Below are positions 24,489 to 33,996 of a stretch of 64,000 bases of DNA, in pieces. Source of the DNA: Bacteroidaceae bacterium (GTDB lineage: Bacteria > Bacteroidota > Bacteroidia > Bacteroidales > Bacteroidaceae); NCBI GenBank assembly GCA_017520935.1, contig JAFXEF010000057.1:1-64000 (forward strand), read 5' to 3'. The first letter of the stretch is position 1. Each line of letters begins with the position of its first letter. The notes under the pieces are model-generated. The model was not told where the DNA came from. It saw nothing but the letters and a program-made list of their open reading frames with translations, and did not search any database. Position numbers and translations under genes: made by a program.

Positions 24489-24995
24489 ATGCGAAGACGA
24501 CACTTTATCATTATCGCCCTTCTGGTGCTGCAAGCCTGCACCAACTCATACCCGATCTATAGTAACAAGTACCCCGTGTCTTTCTCATGCGATACGTCTA
24601 TGCCCCCCTTCAACGGCATACACACGCTCGGATACTTCATTTCGGTGCGGCAACGCCCCGCGAAGGATGGCTACACCGTATATACCAACACGGGAATGGC
24701 CTATGAGCATCCCCTGACGGAGGTGCAGTCGCGTGTATTCTCCTATGGGCTCGCAGGCCTCATCATCGGGTCGCCCTGGCATGCCGAAGGCGAAGTCTTC
24801 GCCTATGACTTGGGATGCCCCCAGTGCGACAAGCCTTCTGCACGCCTCACCGTTGACACTACCCCCTATGCCAGGTGTAGCCGGTGCGGTACCCAATACG
24901 AGCTCAACAATAACGGTTACGCCACGAATGGCGGCCACCCTCTGCTGCGCTATCCCGTGACTCGCAACGGTAACATTCTGATGGTGCATAACTGA
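24489..24995 (+). CDS. Zinc-ribbon (Rieske-like) lipoprotein
   Basis: A 168-residue lipoprotein (MRRRHFIIIALLVLQAC, Cys17). The C-terminal half carries two CxxC pairs: GCPQCD (about residue 114) and RCSRCG (about 135), followed by TQYEL and a Gly-rich loop NNNGYATNGGHPLLRYPV. The fold resembles a Rieske domain, but the His ligands are replaced by Cys, which suggests a zinc ribbon or rubredoxin-like site rather than a 2Fe-2S cluster; this is inference. ATG 24489 is 57 bp after the glycosidase stop, so the two may be co-transcribed. No named family recognised. Confidence 0.65.
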   Translation: MRRRHFIIIALLVLQACTNSYPIYSNKYPVSFSCDTSMPPFNGIHTLGYFISVRQRPAKDGYTVYTNTGMAYEHPLTEVQSRVFSYGLAGLIIGSPWHAEGEVFAYDLGCPQCDKPSARLTVDTTPYARCSRCGTQYELNNNGYATNGGHPLLRYPVTRNGNILMVHN

Positions 24996-25081
24996 AGCAT
25001 ATCAACCAAAGCCCTTAAAATAATTTATCGTGAGAGGGCTAGGATAGGCATATGCTATACAAGTGACCCCAAAGAACAAAT

Positions 25082-25113
25082 AGAGGAATCATCCCTGTTC
25101 GGGAGACTCCTCT
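25082..25113. terminator. Stem-loop between convergent genes
   Basis: AGAGGA (25082) pairs with TCCTCT (25108) and an inner TCCC with GGGA, forming an interrupted stem followed by ATTCTTTC. It lies between the converging lipoprotein and acyl-CoA dehydrogenase genes. Confidence 0.55.
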
Positions 25114-25139
25114 ATTCTTTCATTTAGATATTAGACTGG

Positions 25140-26849
25140 TTACACCTTGCGAAAATAGCCCATTTCATCGGGGCTTATGCGGTTAATATAGCCGGTATGC
25201 TTGTCTACTTCAGCTTCGGCCCAGCGCACGAAGACATTGGCTGAGGTGGCGAAGAGACTGGCATTAACGGTGGCATCCTGCAGGAGCAGATAGCCCATGA
25301 TGATATAGCCGGCCATCTCGACGAGGCGACGGGCGGTGAGGTCAATGAGCTCCTGCGAGCCGTGACCGGTAACGGTGGATACGGACTCTTCGTAGCGGGC
25401 GGCTATGGCATCGAGGCGGGCCTTGAGCGGAGCCATTTCGGGCGACACTTCCCACTGGGCAAACTCCCCCATCGCATTGGCATAGAAGCCCGAGGTGGCG
25501 TAGCGGATGGCTGCTACTACCTGTAGCTGGGTGGTACCCTCGTAGATGCTGGTGATGCGGGCATCGCGGTAGATGCGCTCGCAAGCGTAGTCCTTCATGA
25601 AGCCTGAGCCGCCATGCACCTGGATACAGTCGTAGGCATTCTGGTTGCAGAACTCACTGCCCAAGCCCTTGGAGAGAGGGGTGAAGGCATCGGCCATCTT
25701 GGCATAGTACTTCTGCTCCTTGCGCTCCTCGGGGGTGAGCTTGCGCTCCTTGCTGATATCGTCGAGCGCCTTGTAGATATCGACGTAGCGTGAGGTCTGA
25801 TAGAGGATAGTGCGTGCGGCATCGAGCTTGGCCTTGATGTTGCCGATCATCTCGGCCACGGGTGCCATCTCGATGATGGCCTTACCAAACTGACGGCGGT
25901 CGCGGGCATAGGCCAGCGCCTCCTCATAGGCGGCCTGCGAGATGCCCACAGCCTGGGCGGCGATGCCGAGGCGGGCACCGTTCATCAGTGCCATCACATA
26001 CTTGATGAGTCCGAGGCGACGCTCACCGCAGAGCTCGGCCTTGGCGTTCTTGTAGACGAGTTCGCAGGTAGGACTGCCCTTGATGCCCATCTTGTTCTCG
26101 ATGCGGCGTACGGTGATGCCACCATTACGCTTGTCGTAGATGAACATGGAGAGGCCGCGGCCATCCTTGGTGCCCTCTTCGGAGCGGGCCAGCACGAGGT
26201 GTATGTCGCTGTCGCCATTGGTGATGAAGCGCTTCACACCGTTGAGGTACCAGCATCCGTCAGCCTCGCTATAGGTGGCCTTGAGCTGTACGCTCTGGAG
26301 GTCGGAGCCAGCATCGGGCTCGGTGAGGTCCATGCTCATGGTCTCGCCGGCACACACGCGGCTGATGTAGTGCATCTTCTGCTCCTCGCTGCCAAACTCG
26401 TAGATGGTCTCGGCACAGTCCTGCAATGCCCACAGGTTCTCGAAACCGGCATCGGCACGGCTCACCATGTCGGCAGCAATCATGTAGGGCACGCTGGGGA
26501 AGTTGAGCCCACCGAAGCGGCGGGGCATGGCCATACCCATGAGTCCCGCCTTGCGGCAGGCATCCATATTGATATCGGTGCCCGATGCATAGCGCACGCG
26601 GCCGTTCTCGCAGACGGGTCCCTCGTGATCTACACCTTCGGCGTTGGCGGCGATGATATCGCCACATATCTCACCGATGATTTCGAGCACCTTGTCATAG
26701 TTGTCCATAGCGTCCTCGTGGTCTTGAGGCGCATAGGGGTACTGGTCTTTCTCTGCGAAGTCGCGCTCGCGTAGCTCCACGATGCGCTTCATCAACGGAT
26801 GGTTCAAGTAATGCTTGAGCTCCGGACTGTCGGTATAAAAGTTGGCCAT
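25140..26849 (-). CDS. Acyl-CoA dehydrogenase
   Basis: A 569-residue flavoprotein that oxidises acyl-CoA to enoyl-CoA, passing electrons to ETF, which the next two genes encode. The family motifs are visible: MSMDLTEPDAGSDLQ (first signature), RRIENKMGIKGSPTCEL, the YARDRRQFGKAIIE signature and IYRDARITSIYEGTTQLQVVA. The sequence QVHGGSGFMKDYACERIYRD matches the second signature. It is longer than the usual 380-residue enzyme because of an N-terminal helical part and a C-terminal helical domain (about 460-569). Substrate unknown. The stop of etfA lies 2 bp upstream, so the operon is tight. Confidence 0.9.
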   Translation of the reverse strand: MANFYTDSPELKHYLNHPLMKRIVELRERDFAEKDQYPYAPQDHEDAMDNYDKVLEIIGEICGDIIAANAEGVDHEGPVCENGRVRYASGTDINMDACRKAGLMGMAMPRRFGGLNFPSVPYMIAADMVSRADAGFENLWALQDCAETIYEFGSEEQKMHYISRVCAGETMSMDLTEPDAGSDLQSVQLKATYSEADGCWYLNGVKRFITNGDSDIHLVLARSEEGTKDGRGLSMFIYDKRNGGITVRRIENKMGIKGSPTCELVYKNAKAELCGERRLGLIKYVMALMNGARLGIAAQAVGISQAAYEEALAYARDRRQFGKAIIEMAPVAEMIGNIKAKLDAARTILYQTSRYVDIYKALDDISKERKLTPEERKEQKYYAKMADAFTPLSKGLGSEFCNQNAYDCIQVHGGSGFMKDYACERIYRDARITSIYEGTTQLQVVAAIRYATSGFYANAMGEFAQWEVSPEMAPLKARLDAIAARYEESVSTVTGHGSQELIDLTARRLVEMAGYIIMGYLLLQDATVNASLFATSANVFVRWAEAEVDKHTGYINRISPDEMGYFRKV

Positions 26850-26851
26850 AG

Positions 26852-27874
26852 TTACTTGCTGTTCTTCTTGTAATACTTAATCATTTTGGGCACCACATCC
26901 TCTACGCGACCTGTGATGACATAGTCGGCAATGGTGTTGATAGGAGCGTTAGGGTCACTGTTGATGGAGATGATCATGGAGCTCTCCTGCATACCGGCAA
27001 TGTGCTGGATCTGTCCGCTGATACCGCAAGCAATATAAAGCTTGGGGCGTACGGTGACACCCGTCTGGCCTATCTGGCGGTCGTGGTCGGCAAAGCCGGC
27101 ATCCACGGCAGCACGGCTGGCTCCTACCTCGCCATGCAACTCCTTGGCCAGGTCGAAGAGGAGTTGGAAGTTCTCGCGCGAGCCTACGCCATAGCCTCCG
27201 GCTACCACGATGGGTGCCCCCTTGAGGTTGTGTTTGGCACGCTCCACATGGCGTTCGATGACCTTCACTACATAATCGGTGTCGGGTACATACTTGGCCA
27301 CGTCGTGACGGACAATCTCGCCCTGATGGTTGGCATCAAAGAGTTCCTTCTTCATCACACCCTCGCGCACGGTAGCCATCTGCGGACGGTTCTCGGGGTT
27401 GACGATGGTGGCCACGATGTTGCCACCAAAGGCCGGACGTATCTGATAGAGCAGACCCTCATAGTGCTTGCCTGCCTTCTTGTCATCGTGCTCGCCAATC
27501 TCAAGAGCGGTGCAATCGGCTGTGAGACCGCTATGCAGAGCCGACGATACGCGCGGACCGAGGTCGCGACCGATCACCGTAGCGCCCATCAGGGCTATTT
27601 GCGGCTGCTCCTCCTTGAAGAGGTTCACCAGCACCGAAGTGTGGGGCAATGAGGTGTAGGGATACAGTCCCTCGGCATCGAACAGATGGAGCACGTCTAC
27701 ACCATAGGGCACCACCTGAGCGGCAATGCCTTCGAGGTTGCAGCCTGCGGCCACAGCCTCCAGGCAACAGCCGAGCTGGGTGGCCAGCGAGCGTCCCTTG
27801 GTGAGCAGTTCGAGGCTCACCTCAGCCACACGGCTATCTTCCTGTAATTCCAAGTATACGAATAAGTTGTTCAT
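26852..27874 (-). CDS. etfA: Electron transfer flavoprotein, alpha subunit
   Basis: EtfA holds the FAD of the ETF heterodimer and carries electrons from acyl-CoA dehydrogenase to the quinone pool or another acceptor. The 340-residue product has an N-terminal Rossmann-like domain and the C-terminal FAD-binding part: PIVVAGGYGVGSRENFQL, GASRAAVDAGFADHDRQIGQ and the signature LYIACGISGQIQHIAGMQES, then INSDPNAPI. ATG 27874 is chosen (MNNLFVYLELQ) over an in-frame TTG. Order etfB-etfA-acd with 2-5 bp gaps points to one transcript. Confidence 0.9.
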   Translation of the reverse strand: MNNLFVYLELQEDSRVAEVSLELLTKGRSLATQLGCCLEAVAAGCNLEGIAAQVVPYGVDVLHLFDAEGLYPYTSLPHTSVLVNLFKEEQPQIALMGATVIGRDLGPRVSSALHSGLTADCTALEIGEHDDKKAGKHYEGLLYQIRPAFGGNIVATIVNPENRPQMATVREGVMKKELFDANHQGEIVRHDVAKYVPDTDYVVKVIERHVERAKHNLKGAPIVVAGGYGVGSRENFQLLFDLAKELHGEVGASRAAVDAGFADHDRQIGQTGVTVRPKLYIACGISGQIQHIAGMQESSMIISINSDPNAPINTIADYVITGRVEDVVPKMIKYYKKNSK

Positions 27875-27878
27875 GTCT

Positions 27879-28682
27879 TTATCCAATAGTATGGTTCTCC
27901 ACCAGTTCTACAATCAAGTTCTCTATTTCAGCATCTGTGTCGCCCATAGCCTTGCTCTCCTTAGCCTTGAACACGATGTTCTGTATGGCCTTTACCTTGG
28001 TAGGCGAACCCGAGAGGCCACACTGCTCAACATCGGCCTCGATATCGGCCACGCTCCACTCAGCCACCTCGGCATTCTTGTAGGTCATCAGCAGCTTGGC
28101 ATTGCGCGGACGGCAGGGAGCAGCCGAGCCGTTCACGGTGATGACGATGGGCAACGGACCCTCTACGGTCTCAACGCCTCCATCGATATGGCGCTTCACG
28201 GTGATGCGCCCGTCCTCTACCTTGAGTATCTCCTCGGCATAGGTTATCTGGGTGAGTCCCAACTTCTCGGCCACCTGCGGACCTACCTGAGCGGTGTCGC
28301 CATCTATAGCCTGGCGACCACCGATGATAATGTCATACCTACCCATCTTGCGGATGGCTGTAGAGAGGGCATACGATGTAGCCAAGGTGTCGGCACCGGC
28401 AAAGGCACGGTCGGTGAGCAAGTAGCCACCGTCAGTGCCACGAAACATGCCCTCGCGTACAATCTCTGCAGCACGGGCAGGGCCCATGGTGAGCACCTTC
28501 ACCGTAGAGCCGGGATACTGCTCCTTGAGGCGCAAGGCCTGCTCCAAAGCATTCAAGTCCTCGGGGTTGAAAATTGCAGGCAATGCAGCACGGTTGATCG
28601 TACCGTCGGCATTCATGGCATCCTTACCCACATTACGTGTGTCAGGCACCTGCTTTGCCAGAACAATGATGTTTAGATTCAT
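27879..28682 (-). CDS. etfB: Electron transfer flavoprotein, beta subunit
   Basis: EtfB (267 residues) is the AMP- or FAD-binding partner of EtfA. It begins MNLNIIVLAKQVPDTRNVGK and contains the ETF-beta patterns GADTLATSYALS and RQAIDGDTAQVGPQVAEKLG, ending in a helical tail. ATG at 28682 is the first start in the frame. It is the first gene of the etfBA-acd unit and starts about 125 bp after fabG on the same strand, separated by an AT-rich spacer with TTTACGATTGATTTACGAT repeats. Confidence 0.9.
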   Translation of the reverse strand: MNLNIIVLAKQVPDTRNVGKDAMNADGTINRAALPAIFNPEDLNALEQALRLKEQYPGSTVKVLTMGPARAAEIVREGMFRGTDGGYLLTDRAFAGADTLATSYALSTAIRKMGRYDIIIGGRQAIDGDTAQVGPQVAEKLGLTQITYAEEILKVEDGRITVKRHIDGGVETVEGPLPIVITVNGSAAPCRPRNAKLLMTYKNAEVAEWSVADIEADVEQCGLSGSPTKVKAIQNIVFKAKESKAMGDTDAEIENLIVELVENHTIG

Positions 28683-28807
28683 TTTTTCTTATTTACGATT
28701 GATTTACGATTTTACTATTCCACAATTTACGCGATATCAAAATTGGAGAACTACCAAAATCCACCCTATAAATTGCAAATAGCAAACCGTCAAATAGTAA
28801 ACTAATT

Positions 28808-29557
28808 CTACATTGCCATGCCGCCATCTACCTGCAACACCTGTCCGGTGACATAGGCTGCGAGGTCTGAAGCCAGGAACAGGGCCGCACCGGCAATGTC
28901 CTCGCCCTCGCCTGCACGGCGTAGTGGTATCTGCTTTGCCCACTCGGCACGCAATTCTTCGCTGAGCTTACCTGTCATATCGGTATTGATGAAGCCCGGA
29001 GCAATCACGTTGGCCCGTACACCACGCGAACCCAGTTCGGCAGCGATACTCTTGGTGAGACCGATGATGCCCGCTTTCGAAGCAGCATAGTTGCACTGCC
29101 CGGCATTGCCATGTACACCCACCACGGAGGACATATTGATGACACTACCGCTACGCTGGCGCATCATGATAGGTGCGCAGAGGCGACAAAAGTTGAAAGC
29201 CGATTTCAGATTGGCCGCAATGACCCCGTCCCACTGCTCTTCGCTCATGCGCATCAGTAGGCCGTCGCGCGTGATTCCTGCATTATTCACAAGGATGTCA
29301 ATACGTCCGAACTCCTTCACCACATCGGCAACGAGTGCCTCCGTGGCTACATAGTCGGCCGCATCGGCTACATAACGTTTCACCTTCACGCCGAGTGCAG
29401 CAATCTCCTGCTCGGTCTGCTCGGCAGCAGCACTCACCGTCACATGGGTGAATGCAATGGCGGCACCTTCAGCGGCGAAGCGCAGAGCCACAGCCTTGCC
29501 GATTCCGCGCGAAGCACCTGTCACGAGTGCCACCTTTCCTTCCAACATTTTTCCCAT
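28808..29557 (-). CDS. fabG: 3-oxoacyl-ACP reductase
   Basis: FabG reduces 3-ketoacyl-ACP with NADPH in fatty acid elongation. The 249-residue short-chain dehydrogenase shows the TGASRGIGKA cofactor motif, the NNAG motif (ILVNNAGITRDGL), catalytic Ser (INMSSVVGVHGNAGQ), YxxxK (YAASKAG), and a C-terminal FLASDLAAYVTGQVLQVDGG. The start at 29557 (MGKML) or 29548 is not decisive. It precedes the etf genes, so it might instead serve a beta-oxidation-like route, although fatty acid synthesis is the default inference. A -7 box precedes it. Confidence 0.9.
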   Translation of the reverse strand: MGKMLEGKVALVTGASRGIGKAVALRFAAEGAAIAFTHVTVSAAAEQTEQEIAALGVKVKRYVADAADYVATEALVADVVKEFGRIDILVNNAGITRDGLLMRMSEEQWDGVIAANLKSAFNFCRLCAPIMMRQRSGSVINMSSVVGVHGNAGQCNYAASKAGIIGLTKSIAAELGSRGVRANVIAPGFINTDMTGKLSEELRAEWAKQIPLRRAGEGEDIAGAALFLASDLAAYVTGQVLQVDGGMAM

Positions 29558-29637
29558 AATAGATATTATTAAAATGTGTCAACAAAATCATCCATGCCTG
29601 CCTACCATTGTGATATAACAAGCAACATATTCAGCGC

Positions 29638-29645
29638 AAAGGTAG
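29638..29645 (-). promoter_or_regulatory. -7 box of fabG
   Basis: The minus strand reads TACCTTTG, an exact TAnnTTTG match, 81 bp upstream of the fabG start. Confidence 0.6.
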
Positions 29646-29829
29646 AAATAGTTTCCGTATTGCCCAAAAAACTTTCCTTTTTCAAGTGCAAACCAACCCC
29701 ACAATTCATCCCTTAGTCACAAAAAAAACGCTTCCCGACCACAAAACACTTCAAAAAACACCCATTCCATCGGGGAAAATCAGCCATAAGCAGCGTCTCT
29801 TGATGATCATATCAGTATCTGCACTACGG

Positions 29830-31275
29830 CTACTTACGCATGCGTGCAGTAGGTATATGCAACTGTTCGCGATACTTGGCTATGGTGCGGCGGGCAATGG
29901 TGAATCCGTGTTCGGCAAGGGCATTAGCCAGTTGTTCATCTGTGAGTGGGTTGTTCTTGTCCTCGCCATCCACCAGTTCTCTGACGAGATGATGTATCTC
30001 TTTCACTGACACCTCCTCGCCTTCGTTGTTGGCTACACCATCACTGAAGAAATGGCGCAGGGGGAAGATACCGAAATTGGTCTGTACATATTTGCCGGTG
30101 GTAGCGCGTGAGATGGTGGAGATGTCAAGTCCCACCTTGTCGGCCACATCCTTGAGGATAAGCGGACGCAGTTGCGACTCGTTGCCTTCGAGAAAGAAGG
30201 GGCGCTGCAAATCGATGATGGCTTGCATAGTGAGCTGAAGAGTTCTCTCCCGTTGCTGTATGGCGTTGATGAAATCGCGGGCAGAGTCAATCTTCTGCCG
30301 CAGGAATTTGGCCGCATTGCGGCTATCGGCATTCGATGAGGCAGCCTGCTCGTCGAGCATCTGCAGGAAGTCATCGCTCACACGCAAGCGAGGGATATTG
30401 TGGTTGTTGAGGCTCATCGTTATCACATCGTCAAAGGTCTCGACAATGAAGTCCGGCACAATCTGTCCGGTAGCTCTCTCCATACTGTCACCAAACGAGG
30501 CACCCGGGCGTGGGTTGAGCTTCACCAGTTCGGCTATTACCTCAGATACCTCCTCGTTGCTCCATCCGAGCTTCTGTTCTATCTTGTCCCAACGCTTGCG
30601 GGTAAATTCATCGAAGCACTGCTCCAGTAGTGTCACCTGACGTGAAATAGCTGGCGTAGGTTCCTTGCGCCGTAGCTGCAATAGGAGACACTCCTGCAGA
30701 TTGCGGGCACCGATTCCGGCTGGGTCAAACTGCTGTATGGCTTGCAGCACCTCCTCTATGTCGCGGTTGCTGACATCAATACCATGATATATGGCCAGTT
30801 CGTCGGCGATGGAGATTAGCGATTTATGCAACAGGCCGTCCTCTTCAAGCGACCCAATAAGATATTCACCTATAACGGTTTGCTCTTCAGTGAGAGGCTG
30901 CTCATACAATTGCTCCTTCAGGTAATCGTAGAATGATTGTGTAGAGGCATACGAGAAAGCTTGCTGCTCGGTACTCTGTGGCAGGCCGTCGAGCTTGTAG
31001 TCGGGGATATCGTCCTCAGAACTATAGTCACCGGCGATGAGTTCCTCGCTCGATTCGTGACCTCCCTCATCATAGTCGCCAGGGGTGTCCAAGAGTTCGT
31101 CCTGAGGAACCGAATCCAATGCGGGGTTGTCAATAACCTCACCACGCACACGCTCCTCCATCTCTACCGTAGTGAGCTGTAATAGGCGGGCTACCAACAC
31201 TTGCAGAGGCGAGAGGCCTTGAATCTGCTGCATCTGCTGGCCTTGAATCTGTATCTGTGCCGACTTGCTGTTCAT
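29830..31275 (-). CDS. rpoN: RNA polymerase sigma-54 factor
   Basis: RpoN is the alternative sigma factor for -24/-12 promoters and needs enhancer-binding ATPases. The 481-residue product has the Gln-rich region I (QIQIQGQQMQQ) with the LSPLQVLVARLLQL start, an acidic region II (about 60-110), a core-binding domain and the C-terminal DNA-binding domain. The RpoN box is present as ARRTIAKYREQL near the C-terminus. ATG 31275 lies 2 bp after coaD, so translation is coupled. No enhancer-binding protein gene is in this window. Confidence 0.95.
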   Translation of the reverse strand: MNSKSAQIQIQGQQMQQIQGLSPLQVLVARLLQLTTVEMEERVRGEVIDNPALDSVPQDELLDTPGDYDEGGHESSEELIAGDYSSEDDIPDYKLDGLPQSTEQQAFSYASTQSFYDYLKEQLYEQPLTEEQTVIGEYLIGSLEEDGLLHKSLISIADELAIYHGIDVSNRDIEEVLQAIQQFDPAGIGARNLQECLLLQLRRKEPTPAISRQVTLLEQCFDEFTRKRWDKIEQKLGWSNEEVSEVIAELVKLNPRPGASFGDSMERATGQIVPDFIVETFDDVITMSLNNHNIPRLRVSDDFLQMLDEQAASSNADSRNAAKFLRQKIDSARDFINAIQQRERTLQLTMQAIIDLQRPFFLEGNESQLRPLILKDVADKVGLDISTISRATTGKYVQTNFGIFPLRHFFSDGVANNEGEEVSVKEIHHLVRELVDGEDKNNPLTDEQLANALAEHGFTIARRTIAKYREQLHIPTARMRK

Positions 31276-31277
31276 TG

Positions 31278-31715
31278 CTATGGAAGGTAGGGGCTGATAT
31301 CTTTACCGAACCGAGCCAGTTCACGTACTACGCTACTGCTGACGGCGGCATACTCAGGCTCGCTGATGAGCAATAGGGTATCGATGCCTGTAAGCATACG
31401 ATTCACATCGGCAATGCCTCGTTCATACTCGAAGTCGACGGTGTTGCGCACTCCCCGAATGATAAACTGGGCACCGATGGAGTGGGCAAAGTCGGTGGTC
31501 AGACCTTCGTATTTCATCACGCGGATGCGCGGTTCATCCTTGTATAGTGCCTTGATGCGCTCTACGCGCTCGTCGGCCGTGAACATCGTGTGCTTGGCAT
31601 CGTTGATGCCTACGCTTATATATAGCGTGTCGACCAATTGTAGGACACGGCGTACCAAGGCTGCATGACCTATGGTAAAGGGGTCGAAGGTTCCGGGAAA
31701 TATAGCGACTTTCAT
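31278..31715 (-). CDS. coaD: Phosphopantetheine adenylyltransferase
   Basis: CoaD transfers AMP from ATP to 4'-phosphopantetheine, the penultimate step of coenzyme A synthesis. The 145-residue product has FPGTFDPFTIGHAALVRR with the (H/T)xGH nucleotidyltransferase motif, IRGVRNTVDFEYERGIADVN, and the second phosphate-binding loop SSSVVRELARFG. It is slightly shorter than most (150-165) because its C-terminal helix is short. It lies between parE (11 bp) and rpoN (2 bp). Confidence 0.95.
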   Translation of the reverse strand: MKVAIFPGTFDPFTIGHAALVRRVLQLVDTLYISVGINDAKHTMFTADERVERIKALYKDEPRIRVMKYEGLTTDFAHSIGAQFIIRGVRNTVDFEYERGIADVNRMLTGIDTLLLISEPEYAAVSSSVVRELARFGKDISPYLP

Positions 31716-31726
31716 GGGATTCAGAA

Positions 31727-33661
31727 TTATTCTTCCGGTTTATCCTCCTCCACCACCAGATTATCGATGATGAAGTTCTGACGCTCCATGGTGTTCTTGC
31801 CCATGTAAAACTCGAGGAGTCCCATCACGGCATCGTTCTTGTGGAGGCTGACACGCTCGAGACGGATGTCCTTGCCGATGAAATGCTTGAACTCGTCGGG
31901 CGAGATCTCACCAAGACCCTTGAATCGGGTAATCTCGGGGTTGGGGCCAAGGTCGGCGATGGCCTTCAGGCGCTCCTCCTCGGAGTAGCAGTAGCGGGTG
32001 ACGAAGTCGCTCTTGCGCTCGGCCTCGGTCTCGTCCTCCTTCTTGTATCCCTTGATGAGGCGTTTCTTGTTGCGCACGCGGAAGAGCGGTGTCTGCAGGA
32101 TGTATACGTGCCCCTTCTTGATGAGGTCAGGGAAGAACTGCAGGAAGAAAGTAATCATCAGCAGGCGGATGTGCATACCGTCTACATCGGCATCGGTAGC
32201 CACGATAACCTTGTTGTAGCGCAACCCTTCGAGGCCATCTTCAATGTTGAGTGCAGCCTGCAGGAGGTTGAACTCCTCGTTCTCGTACACCACTTTTTTG
32301 GTGAGCCCGAAGGAGTTGAGCGGCTTACCGCGCAAACTGAATACGGCTTGTGTGTTCACATCGCGGCTCTTGGTGATAGATCCGCTGGCCGAATCACCCT
32401 CGGTGATGAAGATGCACGACTCTTCGGTGCGGTCGCCTTTGGCATCGTTAAGGTGGATACGGCAGTCACGCAACTTGCGATTGTGCATGTTCACCTTCTT
32501 GGCACGCTCACGGGCTATCTTGGTGACACCAGCGATGGCCTTACGCTCCTTTTCGCTCTCCTGTATCTTTTGCAACATGGTGTCGGCCACCTCGGCATTG
32601 CGGTGCAGATAGTTGTCTACTTCGGTCTTGATGAAGTCGCCCACAAACTTATTGAGGCTGCGGCCACCCGGTTCCATAGTGGTAGAACCCAGCTTCACCT
32701 TGGTTTGACTCTCAAATACCGGCTCCTCCACATTGATGGCGATGGCACCCACGATACCGTTACGGATATCGGTGAATTCGTGGTTTTTGTTGTAAAACTC
32801 CTTGATGGTGCGTGCTATATGCTCCTTGAAGGCACTTTGGTGCGTACCTCCCTGTGTGGTATGCTGTCCATTGACGAAGGAGTAGTATTCCTCACCATAT
32901 TGGTCGGTATGGGTGAAGGCAATCTCTATATCCTCGGCCTTGAGGTGTATGATAGGATAGAGGGGCGATGCTGTCATGTTGTCGGTGAGCAAATCCACGA
33001 GACCATTGCGCGAGAGTATGCGCTTGCCGTTATACATGATGGTGAGGCCCGTGTTGAGGTAGGTGTAGTTGCGCAACATGGTCTCGATGTAGGCCGAGCG
33101 GAACGAGTAGCCTACAAACAGCGTACTGTCGGGTTCAAAGACAATGCGTGTACCCGTCTCTTCGGAACCTGCATCCACCGTAGTGTCACTCACCATATTG
33201 CCTTTTTCGAACACAACCGTGCGCACCTTACCGTCGCGATACGAGCTGGCCTCAAAGTGCACGCTCAGCGCATTCACCGCCTTCACACCCACACCGTTGA
33301 GTCCCACGCTCTTCTTGAACGCCTTGCTGTCGTACTTACCGCCTGTATTGAGCACGCTTACCGCCTCCATCAGCTTGCCCTGAGGGATGCCACGGCCATA
33401 GTCGCGCACCGATACCCGCTTGTGGTCGGTGATGTCTATCTCGATACGCTTGCCGGCATGCATCTTGAATTCGTCGATGGAGTTATCGATCACCTCCTTG
33501 AGCAATACATAGATACCGTCATCGCTCTGTGCACCGTCGCCCAACTTGCCGATATACATACCAGGACGTAAGCGCACATGCTCCATATCACTCAGGTGGC
33601 GTATGTTATCATCGGTATACGCTACCTGCTCCTCGATGGGCATATTCAGTTCGTCAGTCAT
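31727..33661 (-). CDS. parE: DNA topoisomerase IV subunit B
   Basis: This 644-residue GyrB/ParE-type ATPase subunit relaxes and decatenates DNA with ParC. The GHKL domain shows [10 protein letters not shown] and GRGIPQG, followed by [15 protein letters not shown]. The TOPRIM domain has [12 protein letters not shown] and [12 protein letters not shown], with the C-terminal RFKGLGEIS. The length (about 640) and absence of the GyrB insertion fit the shorter ParE type, so I prefer parE to gyrB. Start at ATG 33661. It heads the parE-coaD-rpoN operon, with a -7 box at 33703-33710. Confidence 0.9.
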   Translation of the reverse strand: MTDELNMPIEEQVAYTDDNIRHLSDMEHVRLRPGMYIGKLGDGAQSDDGIYVLLKEVIDNSIDEFKMHAGKRIEIDITDHKRVSVRDYGRGIPQGKLMEAVSVLNTGGKYDSKAFKKSVGLNGVGVKAVNALSVHFEASSYRDGKVRTVVFEKGNMVSDTTVDAGSEETGTRIVFEPDSTLFVGYSFRSAYIETMLRNYTYLNTGLTIMYNGKRILSRNGLVDLLTDNMTASPLYPIIHLKAEDIEIAFTHTDQYGEEYYSFVNGQHTTQGGTHQSAFKEHIARTIKEFYNKNHEFTDIRNGIVGAIAINVEEPVFESQTKVKLGSTTMEPGGRSLNKFVGDFIKTEVDNYLHRNAEVADTMLQKIQESEKERKAIAGVTKIARERAKKVNMHNRKLRDCRIHLNDAKGDRTEESCIFITEGDSASGSITKSRDVNTQAVFSLRGKPLNSFGLTKKVVYENEEFNLLQAALNIEDGLEGLRYNKVIVATDADVDGMHIRLLMITFFLQFFPDLIKKGHVYILQTPLFRVRNKKRLIKGYKKEDETEAERKSDFVTRYCYSEEERLKAIADLGPNPEITRFKGLGEISPDEFKHFIGKDIRLERVSLHKNDAVMGLLEFYMGKNTMERQNFIIDNLVVEEDKPEE

Positions 33662-33996
33662 AGTGTTTTCTGTGATTTCTCGCTACTATTCCATTTATCG
33701 GGTAAAGGTAGCACTTTTTTGCAAGAAAACATGAATCCAAGCGGAGAAATGTGCAAAAAACTTGACGGATAATATCCTAAAGGCGTTTCACACCCACAGG
33801 TTATCCTACGTTGGGAAAGCCGTTCAGATTAAGAAGGACAGTTCGTTAGATTTCATTATTAACTGTTAAGACCTGTATCGGATGCTTACGGATGATTCGT
33901 TCGAAGAAAAAAGAAGATGAGGTACTTAGCTATAATAAACAGCTGCAACTACCAAGTATAGTTGCAACTGTCATTTAGGGATGTTTTATCGGACGC
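33662..33996. other. Intergenic region upstream of parE
   Basis: Besides the parE promoter, it holds a hairpin TGCAACTA (33944-33951) / TAGTTGCA (33959-33966) and two related segments (CGGATGCTTACGGATG near 33880 and CGGACGCTTACAC near 33990). No coding sequence was recognised. Confidence 0.5.
33703..33710 (-). promoter_or_regulatory. -7 box of the parE operon
   Basis: The minus strand reads TACCTTTA, one mismatch from TAnnTTTG, 42 bp upstream of parE. A -33 TTTG is not clear (CTTGC lies near 33722). Confidence 0.45.

Noticed and set aside
31841..33571. Antisense open frame of 576 residues opposite parE
   Set aside because: parE motifs on the other strand are unambiguous, and the antisense product resembles nothing.
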